Assembly (NCBI GenBank): GCA_027382625.1
Contig: JAJKFJ010021174.1
Location: forward strand, 102,588 to 166,587
DNA length: 64,000 nt
Source: Tetmemena sp. SeJ-2015
Taxonomy: Eukaryota; Ciliophora; Spirotrichea; Sporadotrichida; Oxytrichidae
Reading direction: 5' to 3'
Made by a program: the position numbers and the translations under genes. The notes below the pieces were generated by a model. That model did not search any database. It was not told the DNA's origin and worked only from the letters and a program-made list of their open reading frames with translations. Of the stretch, positions 1-12,500 are shown piece after piece. How positions within the stretch are numbered: position 1 is the stretch's first letter; each line of letters opens with the position of its first letter.

Positions 1-572
1 CCCTCAGAAGATTTGAGTTTGATAGATTTAGCTATTTTAATAATTATTGTTATTAATTGATGAATTATTGTGAAAGACCTTTGTGGTGTCGTAGGAGGTA
101 GAGGAGGGAGGATATTTATTAAAGAGTCTAAATCTAACTTTGATTGATTTATTATAATAATAAATTACTCTATTACACAGCACCATAATTGATTGCAATT
201 TATTATTCTAGGGAAATTATTTTCTCATTTTGAGATTAAGATGAAAGGAAAGAGGGTTTGCGATAATTCCAGAATCCTAGTGAAGTAGTAAACTAGGAGT
301 AAGCGGGGCTGGAAGCTGTTCACCATTCATTTTAATGTTATAAAAAAGCATTTAAGGTATATTTATTTAATGTATTCTAGCACTGTTTTCTCTTCTGTCA
401 CTCGAGTCTCTCGCTAATCAAGAGCTTTATTATAGTATATTTTGTCTATAATGTTTGATTTTTTATATTAGAGCTTGCTGCTGATAGCTCAGTGGCATTC
501 AATCTTAAACCATCTCAAAACTTTATTAAATAAGCTCTTTTAGTTAAAATATAATTTTTATCAAAGAAGAAT
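1..572. other. AT-rich flank upstream of YHYH copy A
   Basis: I see no convincing conserved protein here. The stretch is AT-rich and may hold the missing 5' MDSs (signal peptide) of the first YHYH-family gene, because the other family member with a visible N-terminus (copy D) has a hydrophobic leader just before its low-complexity linker. No leader could be read with confidence here. Confidence 0.4.
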
Positions 573-722
573 GCTGCAAGACGATGGAGACGGAGACGAC
601 ACGGGGGACGCTGGTGATGATGGAGATGCTGGAGACGATGGTGGAGATGCTGGTGATGATGGCGATGGGGGTGATGGCGGGGAGACTGAGGAAGAAGTTG
701 ATCCAAATGCGGACCTCTTAGG
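573..722 (+). repeat. Asp/Gly-rich low-complexity linker of copy A
   Basis: Codons GAT/GAC/GGA/GGT/GGG encode short DDGD/GDAG-type repeats, ending in EEEVDPNADLL. It occupies the place where copies B, C and D carry Ser/Thr or poly-Thr tracts, so the linker is acidic in this paralogue only. Long minus-strand ORFs across it are shadows of the repeat. Confidence 0.7.
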
Positions 723-2500
723 TAATTCATTTAATATTTGTGAATAACTGTATTTTAGCATTGACTGGCCGTGATTTCGCAAGTTGCTAAGCGTTCGCTG
801 CCTTATTTAGCGTGACTGACCAGTCTCAGGTCATAAGTCCTGATTTAATCTTTCAAATATAAGAAGAAGCAATTATATAATAGATTTGCAGACTTAGACT
901 CTATTATAATAATAGCATTTTTAATAACGTTTTTAACTTTTTGAGACTAAAACTTGCCCATAGATGAGAAACTGTGGCTCTTTCATTCTCCCTAACAATA
1001 CAAAAAAGAGAAGAAAAAAAAAACATAAGCAGTCATCTTTTAAAGATTAGAAATTTGCTCTAGTTATTATCATAAATTAAAAACAAAAAAACTTAATGGC
1101 AATTGGTAAATGGAGGTTGCTAATGGACTCGCTCATTGCAAATAACGTGTTCTCAATCATCAGCAAACACACCAGTCTATAATATTAAATGGCTTTACTC
1201 AACTATTATCTAATTTATTAAGTGAGGATCAGAGTGAGAACCAACTCCATGCCTGACCACTGCTTCGCCACCAACGGCAACCAAATATTGGAAAGCTTCT
1301 TAGACTTTGAAGTTAACTTCAATGTGGATTTGAAGAAGATTCAGCTTCTAGATACCAACAGCAGTTTCACTCAATTTAAAATTAAGATGTCTATCTACTC
1401 AAGCGAGTTCAGTTCTTTGCAGCACTTCGTGGATCAAGGATCAAACTAGCGCCTCTATGCAAGCTGCTGCCTTGTTTATCAACGCTGGAACTCTCGACAA
1501 CATTGTGGGAATCGCACTCAATGGTGTTCCTCTTTTCTCTATAGTTTTTACTCAATTGCTTTATTAAGTTCTCTGGACTACAACCAAACCAGTTGGACGC
1601 TCTCTATCCAGCCTTCACTGGCGCTGCGAGAGTTGATTCAATTCATCAATCCTATGATAATTATAAAGTATCATTTGCTATATTTATTGAATGGTGAACG
1701 TAGACGAGTGCTTCGGAACTTACCTCAACACTTATTTAGTAAGGGATGGATTTAATAAATAAGTGAACAACACTAAGACATATCACTATCACTCCTATTC
1801 GGAGTGTATCTGGGATAACTTATATAAGTAAGGAGGTCTATAGCTCACTCAGTGCCAAAACATTCAGGCTTGTCTTTTCAGACCCTTCTTATTCATATAA
1901 TATGAATCGCATTGAAATGGAATATTCATGGATGCAGTCACTGATGAGGATAACAAGATTCTCAAAGTTATTGGAATTGCTAAGGACGGACATCCCATTC
2001 AATCATATTTCCAAAAATATAAGCAGCTTTCGGTATCTCTGAATTGAATTTTTTTTATTGTTGGGCCTTGGAAAGACCAAATTATTTAACATCTTATTTT
2101 TGTTAGACCTGGCGAGCTCTGGGAGCCTTGCGATCTCGATTCTTGTAAAATTTGCATATAGAGCAATGCTTTTAGCTTTTTGTAATGGAATAACCATAGA
2201 AGGCCAATACTATTATTTAATCATTTTATTATTATACTACTACGCAATGACTATGTTCTTCCCTTACACAGTCGGCTGTTGGGGCCCTGCTTCAATAATA
2301 TATCTATAAATCTATATTTATGTTGTTTTTGCTACTCCAGGCAAATATTTAATGCTGAATTGCTCCCTAAATTCCAAGATCTGCACAGAAACCGCTGGAT
2401 CATCTGCAACATTCTTAACCTACTCAATCCTGTCAATCTTCTTAGTAGTTAAATTTATTCAAAATATATATTTATGGAAGTAATGCTCCAGTTTTTGTGA
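573..2500 (+). CDS. YHYH-domain secreted protein, copy A (Asp/Gly linker)
   Basis: First of four paralogues. In order: an Asp/Gly-rich linker from the ATG near 573 to about 720; a Cys-containing segment (about 770-850, ...ASCQAFAALFSVTD...) matching ...LAGCQWFAQQFDLTD... in copy C; a short MRNCGSFILPNN segment (963); VRIRVRTNSMPDHCF (1222); LCSTSWIKDQT then NIVGIALNGVPLF (about 1400-1540); VDECFGTY; a literal TYHYHSYSEC (about 1767-1800); VIGIAKDGHPI (about 1965); LWEPCDLDSC; MFFPYTVGCWGPA (about 2250); and a hydrophobic C-terminus (SATFLTYSILSIFLVV, about 2400-2450). These are the hallmarks of YHYH-domain proteins: NGxPDH, GxxLNGVP, YHYH, G(I/Y)AxDGxPI. Pieces are separated by AT-rich inserts, probably IESs. 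Function unknown; surface location is inferred. The true start may lie upstream and the stop is not certain. Confidence 0.75.
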
Positions 2501-3690
2501 GAATATATAAGTAATGAGATCTCTTGGTAGAAATCTCGAATTTAGTTCCATATTAAAGTGGAAATTAAATTTAAATTCAAATTTCATAAAGTAATCAGAA
2601 TCTAATTTTATAGTAATTAGTTTTTTAGAAGCTAAGGTTTCTCGTATTTTGCGATTATGACACTCGAGTTTATGATAATTTTTTTTTAATTTGCTGCTAT
2701 TGTATACACAAATAATATTCTAAAAACATTTTTAATGCTGATAAATTGCAATTTATTTTTTCATTTGAGGAACATTATTTTTCTTTCCCTCCCCCTTTTT
2801 AAATAGCAGGCTTAAACCTTTAATTTATAAAATGTTTGGTTTGCTAATAAAGTATTTTGTAAATTATATTTCAATAAATTCCCTCTTCTTAATTCAGATG
2901 TGAAGATAATATAAGCTCTAAAGGCCCTCCAACTTCTTTATAAGCTTTAAAATTATTCAATTCCCTCTATCTATCTTATATTTACTACTTTATTAATGCT
3001 TAAAACTACTCAGATTTATTAAGGTCCAAGTAGAAATAAGATTTATGAGAGTAATCACTCCCTATTAGTTTAGATTTTTTGATAGCTGGATTTATAGCAA
3101 ATACTTTATAGTAGTACCCATCAAATTAAAAATTAATTTATTTTATACACAATAAAAATCCCTAATTTATACTCTATAAACTAAAGTGTTTTTTCAAAAA
3201 TTTAATTTAGGAAAATAGACCATAGTTAATTGTAATAAATTCCCCGAAGATTAGGATCTAAATCTGGAGTGATAAATTTTTTTTAATTTTTAAAATTTTA
3301 AAATAAGAAAACCATTTATAATTAGAGCAAACATTAAAACTAAATATACCAGCAATAAAATATAATCCACTAATTATATTGAATGTATTTATGATAAATA
3401 TAATTAGAGAGTGTTGAATTAAATTTCTTTTTTTTTGGTAATGGCTAAATATGCTTTTTTAGCAAAAAAGTTGAATTAATTAAATAGCTTGAATAAACTG
3501 AGGAGAACAATGATTTATAGAATATTTTTGCCTTAGGTGATTGAGTAAATTGATTAGAAGATATAATCTATTAAACACATCATATTATATATAAATTATA
3601 GGTATACAAAGTGCTATCGCAGGTTATTTTATAAAAGGGAAAAATTGAGGGAATTAAAAAATAATTTTTAAAATGAAGAAAAGGAAGAAG

Positions 3691-3780
3691 CACATCAGCA
3701 CTTTCGCCTCCGTTGCCTCCCTTAATGATTACTCAAAGTAAAACTCCCCAATTATCAATATCGCTTAAAACTAAATAAAA
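3691..3780. repeat. Diverged duplication, copy 1
   Basis: Shares, with small gaps, cacatca..actttcgc..gttgcctccctta, then actca and gtaaaactccc, then tcgctt, with the segment at 4157-4242. Order and spacing are kept over about 85-90 bases, so this is a diverged duplication rather than chance. Role unknown. Confidence 0.6.
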
Positions 3781-4156
3781 ATGTTTTACATTTTATTTTA
3801 GATTAGGAGGAAGATTGAGAGGATTTATTAAAATGTTTAATTCAAGTCGGTAATCTAAAATAGAGTGCGAAAAAAGAATTTCTAATTTAATTCGGAAGAT
3901 TTAATTAATTCTGTAGTTGCAGTTGATAAGAAGAGAAAGATTTTTAATAATATAAGCTAAAAATAGACAAAAAATTTCAAAGCACTTCTTTTTACTTGAT
4001 TAAATAAATTATAATCCTGAAATTTAATAAGATTATTTTAAAAACATAAATTTAAATTTAAAAAATTTGACTATAATATACAATTGAAGATCCATCTATT
4101 TTAATTAATTATTTATTCGAAATTTTAGCATAATAATTCACTTAGAGATTTTAATC

Positions 4157-4242
4157 ACATCAACTTTCGCTGTTGCCTCCCTTATATAACTCAGAAGTAA
4201 AACTCCCAATTTTTAAATTTTCGCTTGAACTAGCCTATAAAA
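4157..4242. repeat. Diverged duplication, copy 2
   Basis: Partner of the segment at 3691-3780, in the same orientation and about 470 bases downstream. No convincing protein is conserved between the two, so a non-coding repeat or a relic of an upstream exon is possible. Confidence 0.6.
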
Positions 4243-4396
4243 ATTTCTCTCTTATCTCTCAGTTAAATCCGCAGAGGTGCAAAATTGATAGGCATTTTTA
4301 CAATTTCCGGTAACGTCTGGTTATGGCGAGAAATATGAATGAGAATTTAAAATGAGGATTTAATTTTAAAATCAAATTTGTAGTATGGCCCTAAAT

Positions 4397-7300
4397 ATGC
4401 ATATTTATTATAATAAACTCTTAAATATAGCAATCACAGCAGCAGCTATTACTTGTAAATAATATGACTTCGAATTTTTCCTCACCACTATCAAGTGAAA
4501 ACTTCCCCATCAACGATGAGTGGCTAACTGGCTCTTACGAGAATGAATCCTCATCCAAAAACTGGAGAGTTCAATTCAAGAGAGTTAAGCCCTACTTCAT
4601 TCATTCTAAAATGAATAGGTAAATATGGAAATAGAGGAGACAATTTTAATTTAATTGTGCAGTTCCTTTCCATGTTTGCGGGTACTGCATATGGAGAATG
4701 AATAAGTTTATTTACTTAATTTAATAAGAAAGCAGCAGCTCATCTTCAACAACCAGCTCAACTAGCAGCAGTAGCAGTACTACATCTTCATCATCATCCT
4801 CCTCCACAATCATCAATACATTTTCTATCTCATTTTAAGAGCACAACTTCTCCGGCTCCTTCACAATCTTCATTTGTATTATAGTTACTTGGTACACTGT
4901 GTTAAAAGTTTATGAATCTTCTTCATCGAGTTCATCATCCACCACAAGTACTCCTGCTCCAACTCTTCAGAGCTCTTCATCCACATCCTCCTCTACTACT
5001 TAGGCCCCAGTCAGCAGTGATTAGGAAAGCTCATCCAGCACTACCTCAAGCTCTTCATCCAGCACTACCTCAAGCTCTTCATCCAGCACTACCTCAAGCT
5101 CTTCATCCAGCACTACCTCCAGTACTACCTCAAGCTCATCCTCGACCACCTAAAGTACAACCTCTGTTACATCTAGCTCTTCCTCTACTACTCAAGAGCC
5201 AGTTACTACTACTCCTCAGCCTATTTCAAGCTCAAGCAGCTCCACCAGTTCAACTTAAAGTACTACATAGCCTGCTTCCTCAACAACTTCCGCTCCTACT
5301 GTGGCAGATAGCAGTAGTTCATCATCTACCTCGAGCTCTACTAGTAGTAGTACTAGTAGTTCTAGTTCAACTACTTCTCCAGCCAGCTCAAGTTCTACGA
5401 CTTTACATATGTATAAGGTTTATTTAAGACTCCCGCACCCACTACTAGTGATTCAAGCACAAATTCATCTTCCTCAACTACAGCTGTTCCTAGTACCTCC
5501 TCTTCCTCATCCACAACTTAGGCGCCTGTTTCATCTTCCTCCTCGACCACTTCAAATATGTTCTTCTTTGATTTACTTAATAACTAGTTTAACCACATCG
5601 GCGCCAAGCAGTAGCAGCACCACCACAGTTACAAGTTCATCTTCCACTAGCAGCAGTACTACCCCAGCAGCAAGCAGCTCCTCTACTTCAAGCAGCACTA
5701 CTCCAGCTGCAAGCAGTTCTTCTACTTCCAGTAGCACGACTCCAGCTGCAGTGAGTAGTTCTTCTTCTTCTACTAGTAGCAGCAGCAGTAGTTCGACTGC
5801 TACAAGCAGTTCATCATCTTCCTCTTCTTCAACAACTAATTATTAATGTCTATTATCTATGTATGCCACAATTATAAACTGCAATTCCAATCAGCTCTTC
5901 ATCGTCTACTGAAGTGCCATCATCATCCACTAGTTCCTCGACTACGACTTCTAATAATCACTTAATAACTGTTCACTTAGAATTATTCTAAGACTCCTAT
6001 TCCATCTAGCAGCAGTAGCTCTAGCACAACTGATTCCTCAAGCTCCTCCTCAAGCTCTACAACCCCAAACACTAATACAACACCTACTCCTTTACCGTCT
6101 TCTAGCAGCAGCTCGACTTCCTCCTCAACAACTAGCCCAGTTAGTAGCTGCACTAGTAGTAGTACTAGTAGCAGCACTAGCAGTAGTACCAGCAGTAGTA
6201 CCAGCAGTAGTACAAGCAGCAGTTCTTCTAGTAGTACAAGCAGCAGCTCGTCTAGTAGTACCGGTAGCAGCTCATCATCATCGTCAAGCTCTACATAAAC
6301 TCCCTCTCCCTCATCATCTTCATCATCGTCATCTTCATCATCCACGCCATCCTCTTCATCGTCCACTCCTGCTCCTTCTTCTCCGACTCCAATGAGCTCA
6401 ACAAGTTCATCAAGCACAACTAGTTCTTCGAGCACTACCCCTTCTATACCAACTGTCATTAAAAATGCTGTGTGTGATGATTTTCCATATTAATGTCGCA
6501 GATGCAGATTATCAAGGTTGCGTAAACTTCCTTGCAAATTTCATGGTGACAGACAGTAGTATCACCATCGTTGAGGAGATCATATGCTAACCCTCCATTT
6601 ATTATATAGTGGAAGATCCAAGCAGAACCATCTAGTTTTATAAGTTGCCTATTTCAATCTTAATTAAAGCAGAAACTATTGCTTAACTAACTCCAGATAA
6701 AAAGTCTTAATTTATGGCAGTTTTATATTTGAATATGACTTGTAATGACATGAGAAACTGCGGCTCTCTCATTCTGCCGGACAACTCAGGCTGTGAATGG
6801 GAGCGCAAATTCCAAGTCGTCTGTTCACAAGCATCCGCTAACACTCTAAATTTAAAGGTTGAGTACATATATAATAATCTTGGTAACTCCCGTCAAAATA
6901 AGAGTGAGGACGAACTCCATGCCTGACCACTGTTTCGCAACAAACGGCTTACCCATCAAAGAAAACAACATCGACTTAAATAAATCAACATATGAGTTAT
7001 TTATGCTTACTCTATTATATTAGCTAGACTTTTAAACCAATTTCAATAAAAACCCTTCCAAGATTCCTAAGTTAGAGGCCACCACCATAGATTAAATAAT
7101 TCTATTGAAGTATTTTTTGTTCTTATAGCACAATTTAACTCAGAGCTATGTACCACTAAATGGATTGCATAAGACGCGAGACTAGCTACGAGCTCAAACC
7201 TATAAATCTTCCAAGGAAATCTCACCAATGTAGTGGGAGTGGCTGTTAATGGAGTTCCATTCAAACGTATCAATTTTGAAATTGGATCTATCTATGAACA

Positions 7301-8290
7301 ACTTAAAATTGTTCTCTGGGCTTTCAAATTTAAACAATGATGTCTATTTCCCTGCCTTCCAAGGCAAAGCTAGAGCACAAACTATGCTCATCAAAATTTA
7401 AGTTTCTTTATCATTCAATTGTATTTTGCTCAACCCAGATTATAAGTTAGAGTGTGTTAAGAAATCGCTTTATACTCTATATTAACAGATGAGTGCTTGG
7501 GCTCCTACGAGTAAGCCAACTTAAATCTTACTTTCATTAGCATTTTGAATTGAGCATTAAAATATCCAACTTCTATCACTACTACTCCTACTCTCCTTGC
7601 ATTCAGGCCAACGTCTTAAATATATACATTGTCTATAGGGAGAGTATTTAATAAGCCTTGAAGTATGATCTCCAGCTGACATCCTGCCAATCCATTTCCT
7701 ATTGCTACTATGACTTTTTTTTTAAAGTAGCCGTATTTATGATTTAAGTTTGATCCCCTGGAGTATGCGCTTGACGCAACTGAAGAACTTTTCAAGACCC
7801 TTGATATCTATGGAATCGCCAAGGATGGACACATCATTTCTTTTTGCTCTCTCTTTTTATAATTTATGATCATAGTGGGGCCTTACAAGAGACAGAACGA
7901 GCTCTGGCAGCCTTGCGATCTAGATCAATGTAAATATTTTGATAGTATACTCTAAAGTTCTTGTTAAATGTAACGGAGTGACAATAGACGATCAGTACTA
8001 TTATGCAATGACATTTATAGATAAATATTCCATATTTAATAATTAAATGACTGCATTCTACCCCTATACAGTTGGCTGCTGGGGCCCTGCTTAAGATTCA
8101 TAAACCTACTCACTTTCAAAAATCTTAAAATAATTTATAAGATGCGAACTTCATGGCTATCCTGTGCTCTTCCAACCACAAAGTGTGCCAAGCAAACTTA
8201 TCTTCATACGCAAATTCGCTCTACGCCTCTGACTCGCTCTTTACACTCCTACTTCTGCCCAACTCAATTATAATATTATAATAAGATATA
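4397..8290 (+). CDS. YHYH-domain mucin-like secreted protein, copy B
   Basis: Possible leader at 4397 (KLLNIAITAAAITC), then a short segment MTSNFSSPLSSENF... (4464). A Ser/Thr/Pro tract follows at about 4729-6455. The Cys module comes next: DYQGCVNFLANFMVTDSS (about 6505), MRNCGSLILPDNSGCEWERK (about 6750) and VKIRVRTNSMPDHCF (6895). Then TKWIAQDARL / NVVGVAVNGVPF (about 7145-7265), DECLGSY (7490), FYHYYSYSPCIQAN (about 7570), IYGIAKDGHII (about 7805), LWQPCDLDQC, YYYAMT, MTAFYPYTVGCWGPA (about 8050) and a Cys-containing, hydrophobic C-terminus (SLYASDSLFTLLLLPN). YHYH is YHYY here. The gene is broken by many IESs and some reading frames change between pieces. A GPI-anchored surface glycoprotein is inferred from leader, mucin-like region and hydrophobic tail. 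Start and stop are approximate. Confidence 0.75.
4729..6455 (+). repeat. Ser/Thr/Pro mucin-like tract of copy B
   Basis: Long runs of AGC/AGT/TCA/ACT codons give SSSTSSSTT, TTPAASSSSTS and TPSPSS repeats. The tract is interrupted by several AT-rich inserts (for example near 4815-4850, 5405-5580 and 5850-6000), probably IESs. Very dense O-glycosylation would be expected in a secreted protein. Poly-Glu/Leu/Val ORFs on the other strand are artefacts of the repeat. Confidence 0.75.
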
Positions 8291-8906
8291 TTTATGGATG
8301 CCCATGATGTTCCTTATGCATAAACTATTTTGAGTACCCTAAGCTTAAATTTAAGTCTGCAAAAAGACTATAAATAACCATATAAATATAAAAACTCAAC
8401 AAAAATGCTGCTATTCCGAATAAGTGCTTTTTGTTATCCCTCCTCTGTATTAGATTTTTTCATAATCATCATCTTTTTAAATTATCTGATAATGACCTTA
8501 GAAAAGTAAATCCCCTTCGTACTCTATACATAAAGCTATATTCCAAAGTGAATAGCGTCAAGAAAGAAATAAAAAGCTGAGCAAGGAGGTAAAGCTAGAG
8601 TAAGCTAAGGAGGAGGGTTGCAGAGTAAGTTCGAAGTAAAAGGAATAATTAAAGACTAGTTTAGCAAGGATAACTAACCTTTTCTATTAACTAATTAAAT
8701 AGTGAAATTAATAAATATTTATAGCAAACTCTTTATTATCATTATTTTATCTCGCTTTGAGAATCTGACTCTAACAATTCTTGACAGTCTAGAATTCCTT
8801 CTTTTCCTTTGGTTCTTGAATGAAAACTCATCCCTTTACTCTAAGGCGAAGTGATGTGATGTTTTAGGCTTCCGTTTATATGATTTTTAGCTGAATTTCA
8901 ATTAGT
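8291..8906. other. Spacer between copy B and the small unknown ORF
   Basis: AT-rich, with no recognisable gene. A short Leu-rich + frame (LTLTILDSLEFLLFLWFLNE, about 8763-8830) lies close before the next ORF and could be a first MDS of it, but there is no homology to support this. Confidence 0.35.
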
Positions 8907-9474
8907 ATGAATGAGCTTACTTATGAGTTAGAAGTGTAATTTGATTACAAGTCAAAACCATTTTTGCTGTTTATATGCTTCTCGAATAATTCTTTTTCAA
9001 GTTCAAGATTAGTCATTATCAGAACAGCAAACTTTTCTCTCATTCAAGAAATTTATCATTCTAATCATGCTAGGGGAAGATCTTGAAGTCAAAATCCTAA
9101 ATTTAGTTAATTCACACTTCTGCTGCTGTAATTTCATTAGAGGAATATTTAGCTGAGATACTCCAAAATTTTAGCTTGACTCGAGAGAGTTCTCTGATTA
9201 TTATAGTTTAACGTCACAAAGCCTTCATCACAATTCTATCTCTTTACAATCAAATTCGGAATAATTCTTCTTCTCCTATTCCTCCAAACTCAGTCTCTTT
9301 AAATTATTACAGTCTGCTGTTCCTTCAGGCCATTATTTCAACTTAATAAGAGTCATGAAATTCGCTCTCAATGCTTATTAGGTCGTAAAATTGTTAGGAG
9401 GTAAAGTGCGTGAGTACTTCGAATTTCCACTGAGTGAGGAGCAGCATTCCAGCCAATAGAATCTGTGCAAGTGA
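8907..9474 (+). CDS. Small protein of unknown function between copies B and C
   Basis: Two open stretches on the + strand read with TAA/TAG as Gln. The first starts MNELTYELEVQFDYKSKP (8907). The second, about 9170-9474, reads ...LDSREFSDYYSLTSQSL... and ends ...HSSQQNLCK with TGA. They are not in one frame, and the 60-90 bases between them could be an IES; I could not fix its pointers. I recognise no family. It is shorter than its neighbours, and no other array gap holds an equivalent, so it may be an unrelated gene inserted in the array, or not a gene at all. Confidence 0.35.
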
Positions 9475-9586
9475 AAGCTTCTAAATATTATTTCCGAAGC
9501 TTTATTATAAATAGAACTTAATATTTAATTATATCAAAAAGGAACACAACTACCATTACTCACCTTTCCCAACCAAATACACAAAA

Positions 9587-12500
9587 ATGGATCACTTCAA
9601 AATTGAAAACACTCATTCATTAATTTTAAGATCCTTCTCCTAGCCCATCGTCCAGTTCCAGCTCTAGTTCGACAACAACAGCGCCCACTCCTAGTCCCTC
9701 AAGTTCTAGTGAGGCCTCAAATTCAAGCTCATCTAGTACGCATACATCTTCCTCCAGCAGTTCAACAACTCTTGCGCCAGCCCCTTCCTCATCAAGTTCC
9801 ACCACAGAACCAGTTCCTTCGTCAAGCAGCTCAACCACACAGCCACCTTCTAGTTCAAGCAGCAGCTCCACCACTGAGCCTCCTCCTTCATCATCATCCA
9901 GCTCATCAACCAGTTCAACAACTTTGCCTCCTGCGAGCTCATCCTCCAGTACTACGAGTAGTTCTTCTTCGACTCATAGTCCTTCACCATCTCCAAGCTC
10001 AAGTAGCAGCAGCACAACCACCCCCGCACCAATTCCTTCATCTTCAAGCTCCACTTCTACTGTGTCTTCAAGCAGCTCAACAACTTAAGCACCATCCTCA
10101 TCAAGCAGCAGCTCCACTACAGAACCTCCTCCTTCATCATCATCCAGCTCATCAACCAGTTCAACTACCTCTCCTCCAGTCAGCTCATCTTCAAGCTCTA
10201 CAAGTTCCTCATCAACACACAGTCCTTCACCTTCACCAAGTTCTAGCAGTAGTAGCACAACCACTCCAGCGCCAGTTTCTTCTTCTTCGAGCTCAACCTC
10301 CACAACTTAAGCACCATCCTCATCTAGTAGCAGCTCAACCACCGAGCCTCCAATCAGCTCATCTTCAAGCTCTACAAGTTCCTCATCAACTCACAGCCCT
10401 TCACCATCATCAAGTTCAAGCAGCAGCAGCACCACCACACCTTCTCCAAGCTCATCTTCCTCTAGCTCAACTTCTACAGTGTCTTCAAGCAGTAGCTCGA
10501 GTAGCAGCACAATCTTACTCCTTTTACTTGTGTCTCATTTTTACATAGACAACCTCTCCACCTCCGGTGAGTTCCTCTTCATCCACATCAAGCTCAACCA
10601 GCAGTAGCAGTAGCACATATTATAGAGTCATATAACCACTTATAGTATCAATTACAAAGTTTAGTTTCTCCCCCCCCATTAAGTTGAGAATTACGTTCCT
10701 AGTGAAGAGTTTTAAAGTAGCACATAAACACCTCTGCCAAGTTCAAGCTCAAGCACTAGTTCATCCACCAGTTCCAGTACCACCACTCCAATCCCCAGCT
10801 CAAGCTCCACTTCTTCCTCGACTAGCAGCAGTAGCTCAACAACTGATTCACCCCCACCAAGCAGTTCAACTTCTTCAACCTCTACCTCAAGCAGTACTAC
10901 TACACCACCCATAGTCTCTAGCTCCAGCTCAACTTCATCCTCAACATCTAGCAGCAGCTCAACTACTCAGCCACCTTCTAGCTCTACATTTCATGCATCC
11001 TTATAGAGGATACAATTTGAATAATAAATTAACTACATCGAGCAGTACAACCACGCCTATTCCCAGTTTAAGCAGCAGTTCAAGTTCTAGTAGCAGCACT
11101 ACTACTCCTATTCCAAGCTCTTCAAGCAGTAGTAGCAGCAGCAGTAGCTCTAGCACCACAACTCCAATTCCCAGCTCCTCAAGCTCATCCTCTACAAGCT
11201 CATCTTCTAGTAGCTCTTCTTCTAGTAGCTCTTCTTCGACTAGCTCATCTTCTACAAGCTCATCATCAACGAGCTCGTCGTCCACTAGCTCATCAACGAC
11301 TACTCCTCCTCCAGTTTCCACAACACCTAGCCAGAGTTCAACCACCTCACCTCCCCTGCCCACTATTAAAGATTTGCAATTCTCCTTATAAACCCTACAT
11401 TTCTATAGTAAACGATGACTTAGCGGGTTGCTAGTGGTTTGCTTAGCAATTTGATCTGACTGATTCTCACTAAACTGTGGTCCCAGTTGACACAATCTCT
11501 TAGTCACACAATTGTCATTCAATTCCTATAGTAGAGTTAACTATTTATTCTAAATGCTATCTGAGACTGTTTCATGTCCAGACATGATGATTTGTGACTC
11601 AGAAAGTGGATGCTCCTGGGAAAGACAGCTCCAAATTATTTGCACCCAAGCTGCCCCTGCATCTCTAATCTTTAATTATATAAAAATCAATGCATCTCCT
11701 GTAAAGATTAGAGTGCGTACTAACGGCCTCCCAGACCATTGCTTCACCCCAGAGGCATCTTTCCCCCTTACAAATTTCATAGATAAAAAATCGTAATGAT
11801 GCTCATATTAGTTTTAAATCACTTTAAAATAGACTTTGAGACAATCTTCAGTAAAGACCCCACCACTATCACCAATATATCTATTCCGATTGAAGAAAAG
11901 CATTTTATTGGCAATCACAAAGCTAATGTTGACGAATTTGGATTTGGTTAACGATTTCCTCTGCTCAAGTACTTGGGTGAAGGACAAACAGCGACTCTCT
12001 CAGACTGGCTTTTTCCAATACTCTGGAAATCTAGATAGAGTGGTTGGTATTGCCCTCAACGGAGTTCCATTCACATATTAAAGTGAAATTAAAGTAGTGA
12101 AAGGAGAGAAACCTTTTACTTTATTGATTGTTCGGAGGGCTTTCAGAGACAGGCCTAGACCCCTTCTTCCCTGCATTTATCGGCAAGCCAAGAGCTTTAG
12201 CAATCAAATTCAAAAGTAATAAAGTAAAATCATATTCTAAAATAGGACCATCCTTATATCACTTTGTCAGATATTTAGAGTTGCGTGAATGATAAACGTG
12301 GACGAGTGCATGGGGAGCTACAAGTATTCTAGTTTCTACCACTACTACAGCTATTCTCCTTGTATTGGCAACAACTTAATCAAACAGAATTTGTAGTTGG
12401 TCAACTGCAAAGACATAAATGCTTGCTCTATTGTAATAATATTCAAATGAACTATGGCTCCAGTTAATTTAAGTTGCTTCATCAGTCCTTTTCAACAACA

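Larger units (their letters stand above)
2501..4396. other. AT-rich spacer between YHYH copies A and B
   Basis: About 1.9 kb with very low GC and no recognisable protein. It contains one diverged duplicated segment (separate entries at 3691 and 4157) including a short GC-richer motif gttgcctccctta. It may be germline-limited spacer or hold small 5' MDSs of copy B. Confidence 0.5.

Noticed and set aside
5983..6459. Leu/Glu-rich ORF on the - strand
   Set aside because: Shadow of the Ser/Thr tract of copy B; similar shadows occur at 561-782, 9626-9874, 10085-10303 and 11001-11363.
9709..10548. 279-codon Gln/Leu/His-rich + strand ORF
   Set aside because: Another frame of the Ser/Thr/Pro repeats of copy C; it stays open because only repeat codons are present.
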